A stretch of 64,000 bases of DNA, from positions 434,001 through 498,000 of the forward strand of contig CBDBDZ010000014.1 of NCBI GenBank assembly GCA_965204215.1. The letters are read 5' to 3'. The notes beneath the pieces were generated by a model, which saw nothing but the letters and a program-made list of their open reading frames with translations, was not told where the DNA came from and did no database searches. The translations under genes were made by a program, and so were the position numbers. Below are positions 32,226 to 41,011 of this stretch, one piece after another (positions within the stretch are counted from its first letter, which is position 1; every line of letters starts with the position of its first letter). This stretch comes from CBDBDZ01 sp965204215 (GTDB lineage Bacteria > Pseudomonadota > Gammaproteobacteria > Pseudomonadales > GM7GCV1).

Positions 32226-34937
32226 ATGAATCGTTGGTACTCAAACTCGACTTATTTAGAGGCTATTGCCAGGCGCTATCCCTATTTGGTTGATGAAAAC
32301 CTTGATAGTTTTGAGTGTTGTTTAGAGCAATTAGCAAAAATCAAGCGACAGGTTTCCGAAATTTCAATGGATGATATTGCCAGTACAAATATAAAACTTC
32401 GAGACAAAAAAGCCGAACATGATTGGTATTGGTCGTTTGCCAGATTGCATTATTTTAATACTAACGATTATAGCAATAGCCAACAGTTGGGGTGCGCGCG
32501 AACTGATTTTGCCGATGCCAGTATTCAAAAGGCTTTGGAAGTGGCATGGCAGGAAAGCCGTAATAAAAAAATTTTAGCCAATAACGCACCTGAAAAGCCA
32601 ACAGGATTATTTGTTTTTGGTATGGGGAAATTAGGTGGGCAAGACTTAAATTTCTCTAGTGATGTTGATTTAATTGCTTTTTACAACAAAGAAATTTTCC
32701 CCAAATCACCAGCTCAGGGTGCGAATTATAGCGCTAACTCCATTTTGAAATTGACCACAAAATTACTTACTGAAGTGATTGATGGTCAATTTGTCTGGCG
32801 TGTCGATTGGCGTCTGCGACCAGATGCATCGGTAAATGCTATTGTTATGGAATACAGTGCAGGAATGGAGTTTTATCGTTTTCGATCCTTGCCGTGGCAT
32901 CATCTTGCATTAGTCAAAGCCAGAACTGTAGCTGGTGATATCAAGCAGGGAAACGCTATGCTAGAGGAACTGGAACATTATATTTGGCGTGAACATTTAG
33001 ATTATTTTATTGTTGATAATGTTTTTGCTATTAAGAAACATATTGATAAAGAACACCCACAGCTTAAAAGCGACAACAGGAATAATAGCTTTAATTTAAA
33101 GTTGGGTTCTGGCGGTATTCGAGAAATAGAATTTGTAGCTAATGTGTTGCAACTGTTGTGGGGCGGTAAAAAAACGCAGTTGCGTTGCTACCAGACTTAT
33201 AGCACTTATAAATTCATTAAACAGCTCGGCTACTTACCTGATGCCAGTGCAGATGCCATGCTTGAAGCTTACCACTTTTTACGTTGGGTAGAAGACGGTA
33301 TTCAACTATTAGGCAATCAACAGCGTCATAGCATACCTAGACAAGAAGGAATTTTGCAAAAACTTATTGCGTTATTGAATATAGAAGCTACTCAACAGCT
33401 ATTGCTAACCATTGATTGCCATCGCAATCAAGTTAAGCGTCATTATCAATCTTTCTTTGAAAAATTTGAAGGGCATCGACAATATCAATACGAACCGGAT
33501 GTCAATAGCGATGATTCTCATTTATTTGAACAATTGGGAGACAATCAGTACCAAATTGTTCGTAATTGGTCTGATGGCTTTACTTTGTACGGAGCCCAAA
33601 CTGAGCAGTTTCATCAACTAAAACCATTGTATTATCAGCTAATAAAATTAATTAATCAGTTGCCATTTGAAAACCATACCCACAATACTATAGTTGAGCG
33701 TATTCACCAGTTTCTTACCAGTATACCCAAAGGGGCAATGTATTTGCGAATCTTTGCATCACACCCCATTGTCATTCAAGCTATTTTAGAAGCGTACTTG
33801 TATGCGCCACCTATGCGTATACTATTAGAGCAATCGCCCTATATTATTGATAGTGTAATAGATGCAAATTTTGAATACCAATCAGATTTTGTTTTAAACC
33901 GCAATGATTTTGAATGGCGGTTAAAAAAGTTACGTCAGTTTGTCAACGAACAACTCTACGGTAATATGCACCGTTTAATCTCTGGCAATATTGGCGCAGA
34001 ACAACTATCACTGAAATTAACTACTTTGGCAGAAGACTCCATTCGTCTGGGGTTACAAATCGTTTGTGACGATATGCAATTAACCGAAGCACCCATTAAT
34101 GTAGTAGGGTGCGGAAAATTGGGTATGGGCTATATGCAACCGCTATCAGATTTAGATTTGGTCTTTGTCAGTAAATACTCATCTGACCAAACAGACCTGG
34201 AAGACATACACCGCTTTACGCGGCGCTTTCAACACTTAATGGAAGTCAAAACGCGCGAAGGCAGGGCTTATGAAATGGATACAAGACTAAGACCTTCAGG
34301 TAAGTCGGGGGCAGTTACCGTCAGTTTGGACAATTTTGAAAACTACCATCTCACTAAAGCCAGAAATTGGGAGCACATTGCGCTACTTCATTCGCGAGTG
34401 ATTGGCGAACATGGCAATGAGTATTCTGAAACGGAAACGAGATTAAATAATTTTATTGGCAAGATTATTGACAAACCGCGCGATTCTGAACAATTTTTAA
34501 TGGATGCAGCCAAAATGCTTAACCGGGTTCGAGAACAGCGAACCCAGTCTAAAGACTCTGGCGCGCTAGTTATTAAACTGCGCCCTGGCGGTGTATTTGA
34601 AACCGATTACCTAATTGCTTGTAGTCGGTTGATAGATGCAGCTATAGATGGTGATAGACTCAATAAAATATCCAGCTTTTGGCGCAATGTTCAACTGTGG
34701 AGCAGAATTTATGGGTTGGAACAACAAGCGATTAATACCGTGCCTAAAGTGTTGATAGATTGTATGCTAAAAGACCTCAGTCAACTAACGGCTATTGAAA
34801 GTTTTGAGGCTTTGCAAGTTCAAGTCAATGAATATAGCCATTGGGTAGTAACACAGTTAGATACATTATTAGCTAATACCAAGCCGCGTGAACATAATTG
34901 GGGAAAGTGGCTCGAAGAAGCTGTTATTTGGGTATAA
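32226..34937 (+). CDS. glnE: Glutamine synthetase adenylyltransferase/removase
   Basis: Adds and removes AMP on GlnA. Two nucleotidyltransferase domains: the removase half has FGMGKLGGQDLNFSSDVDLI near residues 137-156, the transferase half VGCGKLGMGYMQPLSDLDLVF near 640-660. I chose ATG 32226, nine bases after radA, because an in-frame extension 31 codons further upstream lies wholly within radA. About 903 residues, slightly shorter than the 946 of E. coli, mostly at the N terminus. Its target GlnA, with the Tyr context NLYEL-like DLDLYEL, is encoded at 46874-48280. Confidence 0.94.
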   Translation: MNRWYSNSTYLEAIARRYPYLVDENLDSFECCLEQLAKIKRQVSEISMDDIASTNIKLRDKKAEHDWYWSFARLHYFNTNDYSNSQQLGCARTDFADASIQKALEVAWQESRNKKILANNAPEKPTGLFVFGMGKLGGQDLNFSSDVDLIAFYNKEIFPKSPAQGANYSANSILKLTTKLLTEVIDGQFVWRVDWRLRPDASVNAIVMEYSAGMEFYRFRSLPWHHLALVKARTVAGDIKQGNAMLEELEHYIWREHLDYFIVDNVFAIKKHIDKEHPQLKSDNRNNSFNLKLGSGGIREIEFVANVLQLLWGGKKTQLRCYQTYSTYKFIKQLGYLPDASADAMLEAYHFLRWVEDGIQLLGNQQRHSIPRQEGILQKLIALLNIEATQQLLLTIDCHRNQVKRHYQSFFEKFEGHRQYQYEPDVNSDDSHLFEQLGDNQYQIVRNWSDGFTLYGAQTEQFHQLKPLYYQLIKLINQLPFENHTHNTIVERIHQFLTSIPKGAMYLRIFASHPIVIQAILEAYLYAPPMRILLEQSPYIIDSVIDANFEYQSDFVLNRNDFEWRLKKLRQFVNEQLYGNMHRLISGNIGAEQLSLKLTTLAEDSIRLGLQIVCDDMQLTEAPINVVGCGKLGMGYMQPLSDLDLVFVSKYSSDQTDLEDIHRFTRRFQHLMEVKTREGRAYEMDTRLRPSGKSGAVTVSLDNFENYHLTKARNWEHIALLHSRVIGEHGNEYSETETRLNNFIGKIIDKPRDSEQFLMDAAKMLNRVREQRTQSKDSGALVIKLRPGGVFETDYLIACSRLIDAAIDGDRLNKISSFWRNVQLWSRIYGLEQQAINTVPKVLIDCMLKDLSQLTAIESFEALQVQVNEYSHWVVTQLDTLLANTKPREHNWGKWLEEAVIWV

Positions 34938-34954
34938 GTTAATGCTAAATTTAA

Positions 34955-35128
34955 CCCAAATTATGCATTAGGAATCTATTACACACAATAATGACTTCAA
35001 AAACAGGCGCTTGCTCGAAAAATAATACTCACCATAGGGTGGCTATGCCTGCGTTTATTGTTCTTGCGCGAGCACCTGTTTTCATTGCCATTTTTGTGTT
35101 CATTCCGAAGTCTAATGCATAATCTGGG
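34955..35128 (+). mobile_element. MITE family A copy 4 (174 bp)
   Basis: Complete copy with a perfect TTTAA duplication (34950-34954, 35129-35133). It differs from copy A1 by only a few bases (such as GGGTGG for GGGAGG in the centre), pointing to recent activity of the family. It lies 17 bp after the glnE stop. Confidence 0.88.
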
Positions 35129-35152
35129 TTTAAATGAAGGCTTTTTAGTGAG

Positions 35153-35326
35153 TTATTAATTCGGCATGAAAATACCGAGCAAATATGTGGCACAGGGAGG
35201 TACCACCGACGAGCGTCAGCTCGGTCGCGAACCCTTGAAATACAAGAAAATTCGCATATTTTCGCTAGCATTTCAATGGTGAGCAATAAAATACACAGGA
35301 GTGATATTTTATTGCCAGGTTAATAA
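35153..35326. repeat. Repeat family C copy 3 (174 bp)
   Basis: TTATTAATTCGGCATG to TTGCCAGGTTAATAA, 24 bp after A4's duplication. It aligns along its whole length with C2. Together A4 and C3 fill the 410-bp gap between glnE and the convergent HupE-like gene; I see no gene there. Confidence 0.75.
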
Positions 35327-35348
35327 GAAAGGCTGATGAGCATATCTG

Positions 35349-36374
35349 CTACACAATTCTTTGCAAAAACCAAAACATTGCAATAGAGCCAATAACATAA
35401 ATAGGTAATTGTTGTAACGCGTTTTCATGTCGGGCTTTTTCGAGTAGCGTTTTAAGGGGCTTGGCAATTAATACCAAAATTGCTACAAAAGCGAGTTGGC
35501 CAATTTCAATACCTAAATTAAATGCAAATAGGCTGATAAAGGTTTGATCTTGAGGCAGCCCGTAGTCATTAAGCAGTGATGCAAAACCAAAGCCATGTAT
35601 TAGCCCAAAGCCAGTTGATACCCAGGCAGGGTAGCGATAGGTGAAGGTTTGGGGCGATGATGGACTGTGTTGAAAGCGAATAATCTCTGCTGCTAAAAAT
35701 GCAATACTCAGCGCAATAGCGACTTCAACGGCTTGAATATTAAGGTCGATTACACCGAACGTATTTAACCCGAGCGTAATAGAATGCCCTAATGTGAACC
35801 CGGTAATTGTAGTAATTAATGCCTTCCAGCGTTTCTTTACCCGCGATTGGCAGATAAAAAATAAACAGGCAACAAATAGCAAATGATCGTACCCTGTCAC
35901 CATGTGAATGATACCAAAGTTGTTATAGCGTTTGGCATTATCCCAGGCGCTAAGTATGACTGGTATTTTCCATGTAGTTTCACCGGGGTTGAGTAGGGTA
36001 GAAAGTAATTGTTGTTGTAAATCGGTAAATTTAATAAGTGTGAACAATCGCGAACCGTTAGCTTCAATTTTGACGCTTAACTCGCTGCCGTTTAATGGTT
36101 GTTTGCATTGAAGAGGATAGTTTTTTAACAAACTGTTATCGCTGGTAATTTGCCTGGTTGTTGCCGATGGTTGACTACAAAACATTGGGGTCGTAAGCGT
36201 TGCATCCATCGGCACTTTAGCCGTTTGTGGTACTTTGATATAAACCTGATAAAGGTAAGGAACAGCTTGTGTTGAAGCTGTTTGGTCGATTTGAATAAAC
36301 AGCGGTTTAGAGTCATCAGCAATGCTGTTGATTGCGAATAAAAGTAGCAGGATAAAACCGATTGGCTTATTCAA
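35349..36374 (-). CDS. HupE/UreJ-like membrane protein
   Basis: 341 residues. Signal peptide, a periplasmic beta-rich part of about 140 residues, then six to seven membrane helices. The family signature is GIIHMVTGYDHLLFVACLFF near 153-172 (H..TG.DH..F). TGFTLGHSITLGL and GLIHGFGFA supply two further conserved His. HupE-type proteins are putative Ni/Co transporters; this long variant, with an extra N domain and no hydrogenase or urease genes nearby, is usually uncharacterised and found next to a PpiC-like isomerase, as here (8-bp overlap). Metal transport is inference. Confidence 0.82.
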   Translation of the reverse strand: MNKPIGFILLLLFAINSIADDSKPLFIQIDQTASTQAVPYLYQVYIKVPQTAKVPMDATLTTPMFCSQPSATTRQITSDNSLLKNYPLQCKQPLNGSELSVKIEANGSRLFTLIKFTDLQQQLLSTLLNPGETTWKIPVILSAWDNAKRYNNFGIIHMVTGYDHLLFVACLFFICQSRVKKRWKALITTITGFTLGHSITLGLNTFGVIDLNIQAVEVAIALSIAFLAAEIIRFQHSPSSPQTFTYRYPAWVSTGFGLIHGFGFASLLNDYGLPQDQTFISLFAFNLGIEIGQLAFVAILVLIAKPLKTLLEKARHENALQQLPIYVIGSIAMFWFLQRIV

Positions 36375-37242
36375 TTTTAATGTGGTAATTTTGAGTTAGC
36401 CTGTCAATTTCTAATTGTGTTTTTTGTTTGGCATTAAAACGCATGTAATCGTTAATTACCCGGTTTTTAATAGTGTTTAATTGAGGTATTTGGTTTTTTT
36501 TTCGACTTGTAATATACAAAATATGGCTGCCATAAGCAGAGCGGAACGGACCTGTCCAACTATCAATCTCGTTATCAGTATCAAAGGATTTTGAAAATAA
36601 TTGAGAGGCAAAGACTCTGCCAAAATGTCCGCTGATAAACTGTTCGGTTTTATTGACATAGTGTTTGTGATAGGGGAAGTTGTCGCCTTTGCCGAGAGAG
36701 TCATTAGCTTGCCATTGCTGATTTTTTGCATCATTTAACAGTTGCCTGGCTTTGCTGTCGGATTTTTGCCAGTTATTATTTTCCACACGTACAAAAATAT
36801 GACTAAATGATATTTGTGGTGGAATTTGATAGTCGTTTTTATTGTTTTCAAAATATTCACGAATCTGAGCGTCAGAAGGCTGGTTAGTTGTACTGGCTAA
36901 GTCGTCTAACAGAAAACGTATTTTGTTGATAAGGTGAGCGCGCATCACATTGTCGTCAACATCTAACCCCATCTTTTTGGCTTCGCGGTATAACACTTCT
37001 TGTTGTACTTGGGTGTCGGTGAACCATTGGCGTTCTTCGCTACTTAAATTATGCCATATTAGTTTTAAAAGTTCGGGGTCAGTAATGCGTCTGGCGGAAG
37101 CGTAGCGTTGCATTAACTGCTGTTCATCAAAGCGAATAACCGCTTTATTGTTGCCCCCTGGTAACGTATCCAGAACGACAAAAATCAATGTGCCTGCCAA
37201 TAAAAAATGCAGTAGTGGATCCTTAATAAGCGTTTTAAACAT
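36367..37242 (-). CDS. Membrane-anchored PpiC/SurA-type peptidyl-prolyl isomerase
   Basis: 291 residues: an N-terminal anchor (LLHFLLAGTLIFVVLDTL), a helical chaperone-like part (about 50-135) and a parvulin-like domain from PPQISFSHIFVRVE to SAYGSHILYITSRKKNQIP; GSHILYI matches the parvulin G.HI..v end. In related genomes it accompanies the long HupE variant and may fold its periplasmic part. It overlaps HupE by 8 bp and follows the FHA gene by 2 bp, hence one operon. Confidence 0.82.
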   Translation of the reverse strand: MFKTLIKDPLLHFLLAGTLIFVVLDTLPGGNNKAVIRFDEQQLMQRYASARRITDPELLKLIWHNLSSEERQWFTDTQVQQEVLYREAKKMGLDVDDNVMRAHLINKIRFLLDDLASTTNQPSDAQIREYFENNKNDYQIPPQISFSHIFVRVENNNWQKSDSKARQLLNDAKNQQWQANDSLGKGDNFPYHKHYVNKTEQFISGHFGRVFASQLFSKSFDTDNEIDSWTGPFRSAYGSHILYITSRKKNQIPQLNTIKNRVINDYMRFNAKQKTQLEIDRLTQNYHIKIE

Positions 37243-37244
37243 AG

Positions 37245-38192
37245 CTATTTGGTTTTTAGTTTATCGACTTTGTCAAATAAGTTTTCAGAAGCTTCAAGAA
37301 ATTCATCAACACTGGAATTAGGAACGATTTTATAAAAACCAGGATACATTTTGGTAATAATTTTTGGTGATTGCGAAAACTTATCATTGCGCAACCAGTG
37401 CTGACCGTAATTGTAATAGAGTGACAATGCGCCCAGCAATATAGCCAGTATCCAACTGCTTGCGTTTGACCAGTTGGTCATTAAGCCAATCATTAAACGC
37501 GATGCGACAGCTACCAATAGTAGCGAACTGATAATTGCCGCAGTAAAGATCAAAAATGCCAGCGGTATATTAAAGTAAAAAACATCAAAGCTTTGATTGA
37601 TAGCGTAATGCACTACGAAAAACAGAGAGGTAATGCTTAAGTAAGTAAAAAAGCGTTTTTCCTGTTTGCTAAATTTAGTAATGGCAGTTAATACCACCAC
37701 TACAAAAAGTGCGGTAATTGTTTCCATAACTAAACCATCAATAATATTCTGCCATTCAATTAAGCGGACTTGGCTTTGTACGCTATTCCATAGTTTAACG
37801 GCTAAATATAAAAAGGTAGCTACAATAGCGACCAGCGGTTTTGAAAGCCAACCAGTGAAAAGTTCAATAGGTGATTGAGGTGCAATACCAGGAGCGGGGT
37901 GGTTGCTAAGATACACTTTGATAGTAAGCGTATTGGAATGCTTGTGTTGCAATTCATCACCTGACTGTAGTAATCTTGGTGATTCTGGGGTATTGAAATG
38001 AGAGTATTGAATACTTAAATTACCGTTGTCATTAGTTATAACCCCCAGCTGCAGAGGGCATTTGCTGTCGGTAATGACAATATCGTTGTCCCAGGCCCTG
38101 CCAATACTGCAGTGTTGTTCTTTAATAACATGGGTTTGCGCCATGACTTGGCTGACGTGCTTGACGCTGATAATAATATGTGGATTACTCAT
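37245..38192 (-). CDS. FHA-domain membrane protein
   Basis: About 315 residues from the ATG at 38192, which overlaps the protease stop by 8 bp. Residues 1-100 look like a forkhead-associated domain: CSIGRAWDNDIVI (GR..DNDI.I) and a later LLQSGDELQ. Then about six hydrophobic helices (120-270) and a short polar tail with a coiled region (SSVDEFLEASENLFDKVDKLKT). It probably reads a phosphothreonine signal and couples it to the membrane. No kinase gene is in the window. The pairing with a secreted trypsin-like protease is notable. Confidence 0.72.
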   Translation of the reverse strand: MSNPHIIISVKHVSQVMAQTHVIKEQHCSIGRAWDNDIVITDSKCPLQLGVITNDNGNLSIQYSHFNTPESPRLLQSGDELQHKHSNTLTIKVYLSNHPAPGIAPQSPIELFTGWLSKPLVAIVATFLYLAVKLWNSVQSQVRLIEWQNIIDGLVMETITALFVVVVLTAITKFSKQEKRFFTYLSITSLFFVVHYAINQSFDVFYFNIPLAFLIFTAAIISSLLLVAVASRLMIGLMTNWSNASSWILAILLGALSLYYNYGQHWLRNDKFSQSPKIITKMYPGFYKIVPNSSVDEFLEASENLFDKVDKLKTK

Positions 38193-39537
38193 CGTCATCG
38201 TTCCATGCAAAAGCATTGGTAAATTTTTGTGTAAACATCAGCGTTATATCTTTACTGACTCCTGCTAATGTAAAGTGCGCAATAAATCCCTGGTTGTTGC
38301 GGTTGGCAATGGAGTAGTATAGGGCGTCGTACAAATCGGGGTAGTTTTTATAAGCGCGAATGCATAGTGCCATCAGGTTGTTATCATCATTGGACTGCAG
38401 GCTAACGTGTTGCTGTTCACACTCATAATTGGTGACATGGCGTTCTCGAGCATTATTGTCGGGGTTGAAAGACGATTGGGATAATAAATGAGAAAATTGT
38501 AATGAATTGAGTTCGTCGGTAAAGTAATAGTTAAAAGAGTAGTGAATTTGACCACTTGACAGGTTGTTTTCAATATAGATAGAATCACCTGCCCTACAAG
38601 ATAGACGGACTTGTCGATGCATTACTTTAGGGTTGTCATCGCGGTTGCGGTCGCCCCAACATTGAATGTCATCGCGAATTTCGGCAACGGCTTCAATTTG
38701 AGCAAATTGAGTAGGTTGCCAAACAGAATCCAATAACGATTCATAACGCATTTGTTGGTATGATAGTATCTGGTCGTTAGTGATTTGATGATAATCATCT
38801 GTTGCAAAGGCACCGTTATGGTTATATTTTTTAACCAGTTTTGATACCTTATCAAAAGGAACTAAAAAACTGAGTTGACCACCAGCCGTTGCTACATTTA
38901 CACCAATGACTTCGCCTGAGTTATTAACTGTGGGGCCGCCACTCATGCCCGCGTTTAAAGAGCCTGAAAATAATATTTGTTGATTGAAACGATGTTCAAC
39001 AAAGCCATTGTAAATGCCCGTTACCAGTTTAATACCCAGATTGTGAGGGTTGCCCATGGCATGAATGGATTGCCCCTGCTTGGGAAATTCTGTGGCTAGT
39101 TTTAATTGAGATGACAGGGGTAATTTCTCCCAATTTGCTTCATCGCTAACTACCAGTAAGGCAATGTCGTTAATAACATCAAAAGAGACTAATGTTAAGT
39201 CAATAGGTGCTATCGCCTGGTTTTGAAGCACAATGTTATAATTTTCAGGTTTGGCGACATATTGCGAAATAACATGATAGTTGGTGACAATAATTTGTTT
39301 TTTTTCCAACATGAAGCCTGAACCAATTGCGCTTTTTGCTGCACTGGAATTATCTTGTACCTGAATTTGATAGACGGCGTCGTACTGTTCAATATTGATG
39401 GCATAAGCTTGTATGGTTAGTAGCGATAGCAACATTATGATGATAGAAGTCAGGTTAAAGCCTGACGCCTTGACAAGTTGATGCCGGATTTTAGTCTGGC
39501 ACCTTGAAATGGGTTTATTTAAAATTGAAACAATCAT
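38185..39537 (-). CDS. Trypsin-like serine protease (S1C/DegP-related) with palindrome-derived N-terminal insert
   Basis: 450 residues. The protease core has NYHVIS (His), NDIALLVV (Asp) and GSLNAGMSGGPTVN (Ser in GMSGG), the HtrA-like triad; GNPHNLG precedes it. No PDZ domain follows; residues about 245-450 form an unrecognised domain with several Cys (CWGDRNRDD, CRAGDSIYIE, CIRAYKNY). The ATG overlaps the nhaC stop (ATGA), but between it and the hydrophobic core of the signal (MLLSLLTIQAYA) about 20 residues are encoded by two family F palindromes (39447-39506). ATG 39435 is an alternative start that skips the insert. Confidence 0.82.
   Translation of the reverse strand: MIVSILNKPISRCQTKIRHQLVKASGFNLTSIIIMLLSLLTIQAYAINIEQYDAVYQIQVQDNSSAAKSAIGSGFMLEKKQIIVTNYHVISQYVAKPENYNIVLQNQAIAPIDLTLVSFDVINDIALLVVSDEANWEKLPLSSQLKLATEFPKQGQSIHAMGNPHNLGIKLVTGIYNGFVEHRFNQQILFSGSLNAGMSGGPTVNNSGEVIGVNVATAGGQLSFLVPFDKVSKLVKKYNHNGAFATDDYHQITNDQILSYQQMRYESLLDSVWQPTQFAQIEAVAEIRDDIQCWGDRNRDDNPKVMHRQVRLSCRAGDSIYIENNLSSGQIHYSFNYYFTDELNSLQFSHLLSQSSFNPDNNARERHVTNYECEQQHVSLQSNDDNNLMALCIRAYKNYPDLYDALYYSIANRNNQGFIAHFTLAGVSKDITLMFTQKFTNAFAWNDDDE
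39447..39506. repeat. Two family F palindromes inside the protease N-terminal coding region
   Basis: GTCAGGTTAAAGCCTGAC at 39449-39466 and an imperfect TGCCGGATTTTAGTCTGGCA at 39482-39501. Both are in frame in the protease gene and encode RCQTKIRHQ and VKASGFNLT. The same pair, in opposite order, occurs in the M28 peptidase gene. Confidence 0.7.
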
Positions 39538-41006
39538 GTGTTGTCAACCTCTGCCCATTTAATTTGAAACACCGCGAAAAGAATGGTCATAAACGGGCTT
39601 ATCAAACAGAAGATAGCCCATGGCGCGTAGAGCAGTGTAGGTACACCTAAAACACCAGCGTGAAAAGCACCGCAAGTATTCCATGGTACTAATACCCCTG
39701 TGACCGTGCCACCATCTTCAATGCTGCGACTTAAATTTTTCATGGCAACTTTGCGTTTTTGGTAAATATCGGAGAACATGCGCCCTGGTAAGACAATAGA
39801 AAGGTATTGGTCAGATGCCGAAACATTGGTAAACAAGCAAGCCGATACTGTGGTGGCTACCAAGCCACCAGAACTTTTAACCTTGGCAACAATGTTTCGA
39901 GTAATAGTGGTTAAATAACCCGATGCCTGCATAGTACCGCCAAATACCATGGCTGAAATAATTAGCCAAATAGTGCCGAGCATTCCTTCCATGCCTTTGG
40001 TTTGTAATAGTTCATCTAATTGTGCATCACCAGTGGTTATGGATAATTCAGTGTAGATAGCTTCCATAATCACTTGATAGATGCCAAAACTGTCGCGATT
40101 ATTCAGTAAACTGTGGATAAGTTCCTGCTGAAATAGTAATGAAGCAATCACACCCAATACCACTCCAACAAATAGAGCAGGAATAGCAGGTACTTTTTTG
40201 GCAATAAGACCAATGGTCAAAACAGGAACTACTAATAACCATAAATTAATATTAAAGTGGTTTGCCAAAATATGCTGCATTTGTTCGGTTCGGCTAGCTT
40301 CAATATTGGTGTCCATGGTTAAGCCGATAATAAGGTAAATAATCAGCGTAATAATAAACGAAGGCACTGTAGTCAGGCTGAGGTATTTAATATGCTCGAA
40401 CAAGTCGACATTGCTTACCCCAGATGCTAAATTGGTGGTATCGGAAAAAGGTGATAATTTATCGCCAAAATAAGCTCCTGAAATTACAGCGCCAGCAATG
40501 AGTCCAGGGTTGATATTTAACGTCAAACCAATACCTACTAATGCAACACCCAATGTGGCAGAAGTTGACCATGAACTGCCAATAATAACTGATGTAATAG
40601 CCGTAATAATACAGGCACTGAAGACAAAATAGCTGGGATTAAACAGGTTTAGCCCATAGTAAATAATGGTAGGAATGATACCCGATAGCAGCCAGACACC
40701 ACTGAGCGCCCCCACCAGCAAGAGTATCAGGTTGGCAGGCATTGCAGCCTTAATATTGTCGATAATTTTGTCCTGTATGTCATCCCAGACTATTCCATCG
40801 TACATTGCGAGTATAGAGGTTAAACCAGCGGCAGATATTAAAGCAATTTGATTAGCGCCAGATAGTGAGTCGTCGCCAAATACAAAAATGTTAAACCCTA
40901 AAAATGCAATAAGAAAAAGCAAGGGGATTAAAGCAATGCTGAGCAATTGCTGGTTTGTTGATGATTCTAAATCAGCCTGAGACTGGGATGGATTGTTTGA
41001 AGACAC
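39534..41006 (-). CDS. nhaC: NhaC-family Na+/H+ antiporter
   Basis: 490 residues with about 11-12 membrane helices. Family segments: GIVWDDIQDKIIDNIKAAMPANLILLLVGALSGVWLLSGIIP near the N-terminal third, GAVISGAYFGDKLSPFSDTTNLASGV (the conserved GD..SP.SDTT ion-site loop near 170-195), and DGGTVTGVLVPWNTCGAF near 430. It exchanges Na+ (or an organic substrate, as in malate/lactate or tyrosine-type NhaC relatives) for H+. It lies 5 bp after recJ and overlaps the protease gene, so the recJ-to-HupE block may be one transcript. Confidence 0.88.
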   Translation of the reverse strand: MSSNNPSQSQADLESSTNQQLLSIALIPLLFLIAFLGFNIFVFGDDSLSGANQIALISAAGLTSILAMYDGIVWDDIQDKIIDNIKAAMPANLILLLVGALSGVWLLSGIIPTIIYYGLNLFNPSYFVFSACIITAITSVIIGSSWSTSATLGVALVGIGLTLNINPGLIAGAVISGAYFGDKLSPFSDTTNLASGVSNVDLFEHIKYLSLTTVPSFIITLIIYLIIGLTMDTNIEASRTEQMQHILANHFNINLWLLVVPVLTIGLIAKKVPAIPALFVGVVLGVIASLLFQQELIHSLLNNRDSFGIYQVIMEAIYTELSITTGDAQLDELLQTKGMEGMLGTIWLIISAMVFGGTMQASGYLTTITRNIVAKVKSSGGLVATTVSACLFTNVSASDQYLSIVLPGRMFSDIYQKRKVAMKNLSRSIEDGGTVTGVLVPWNTCGAFHAGVLGVPTLLYAPWAIFCLISPFMTILFAVFQIKWAEVDNT

Positions 41007-41011
41007 CGAGT

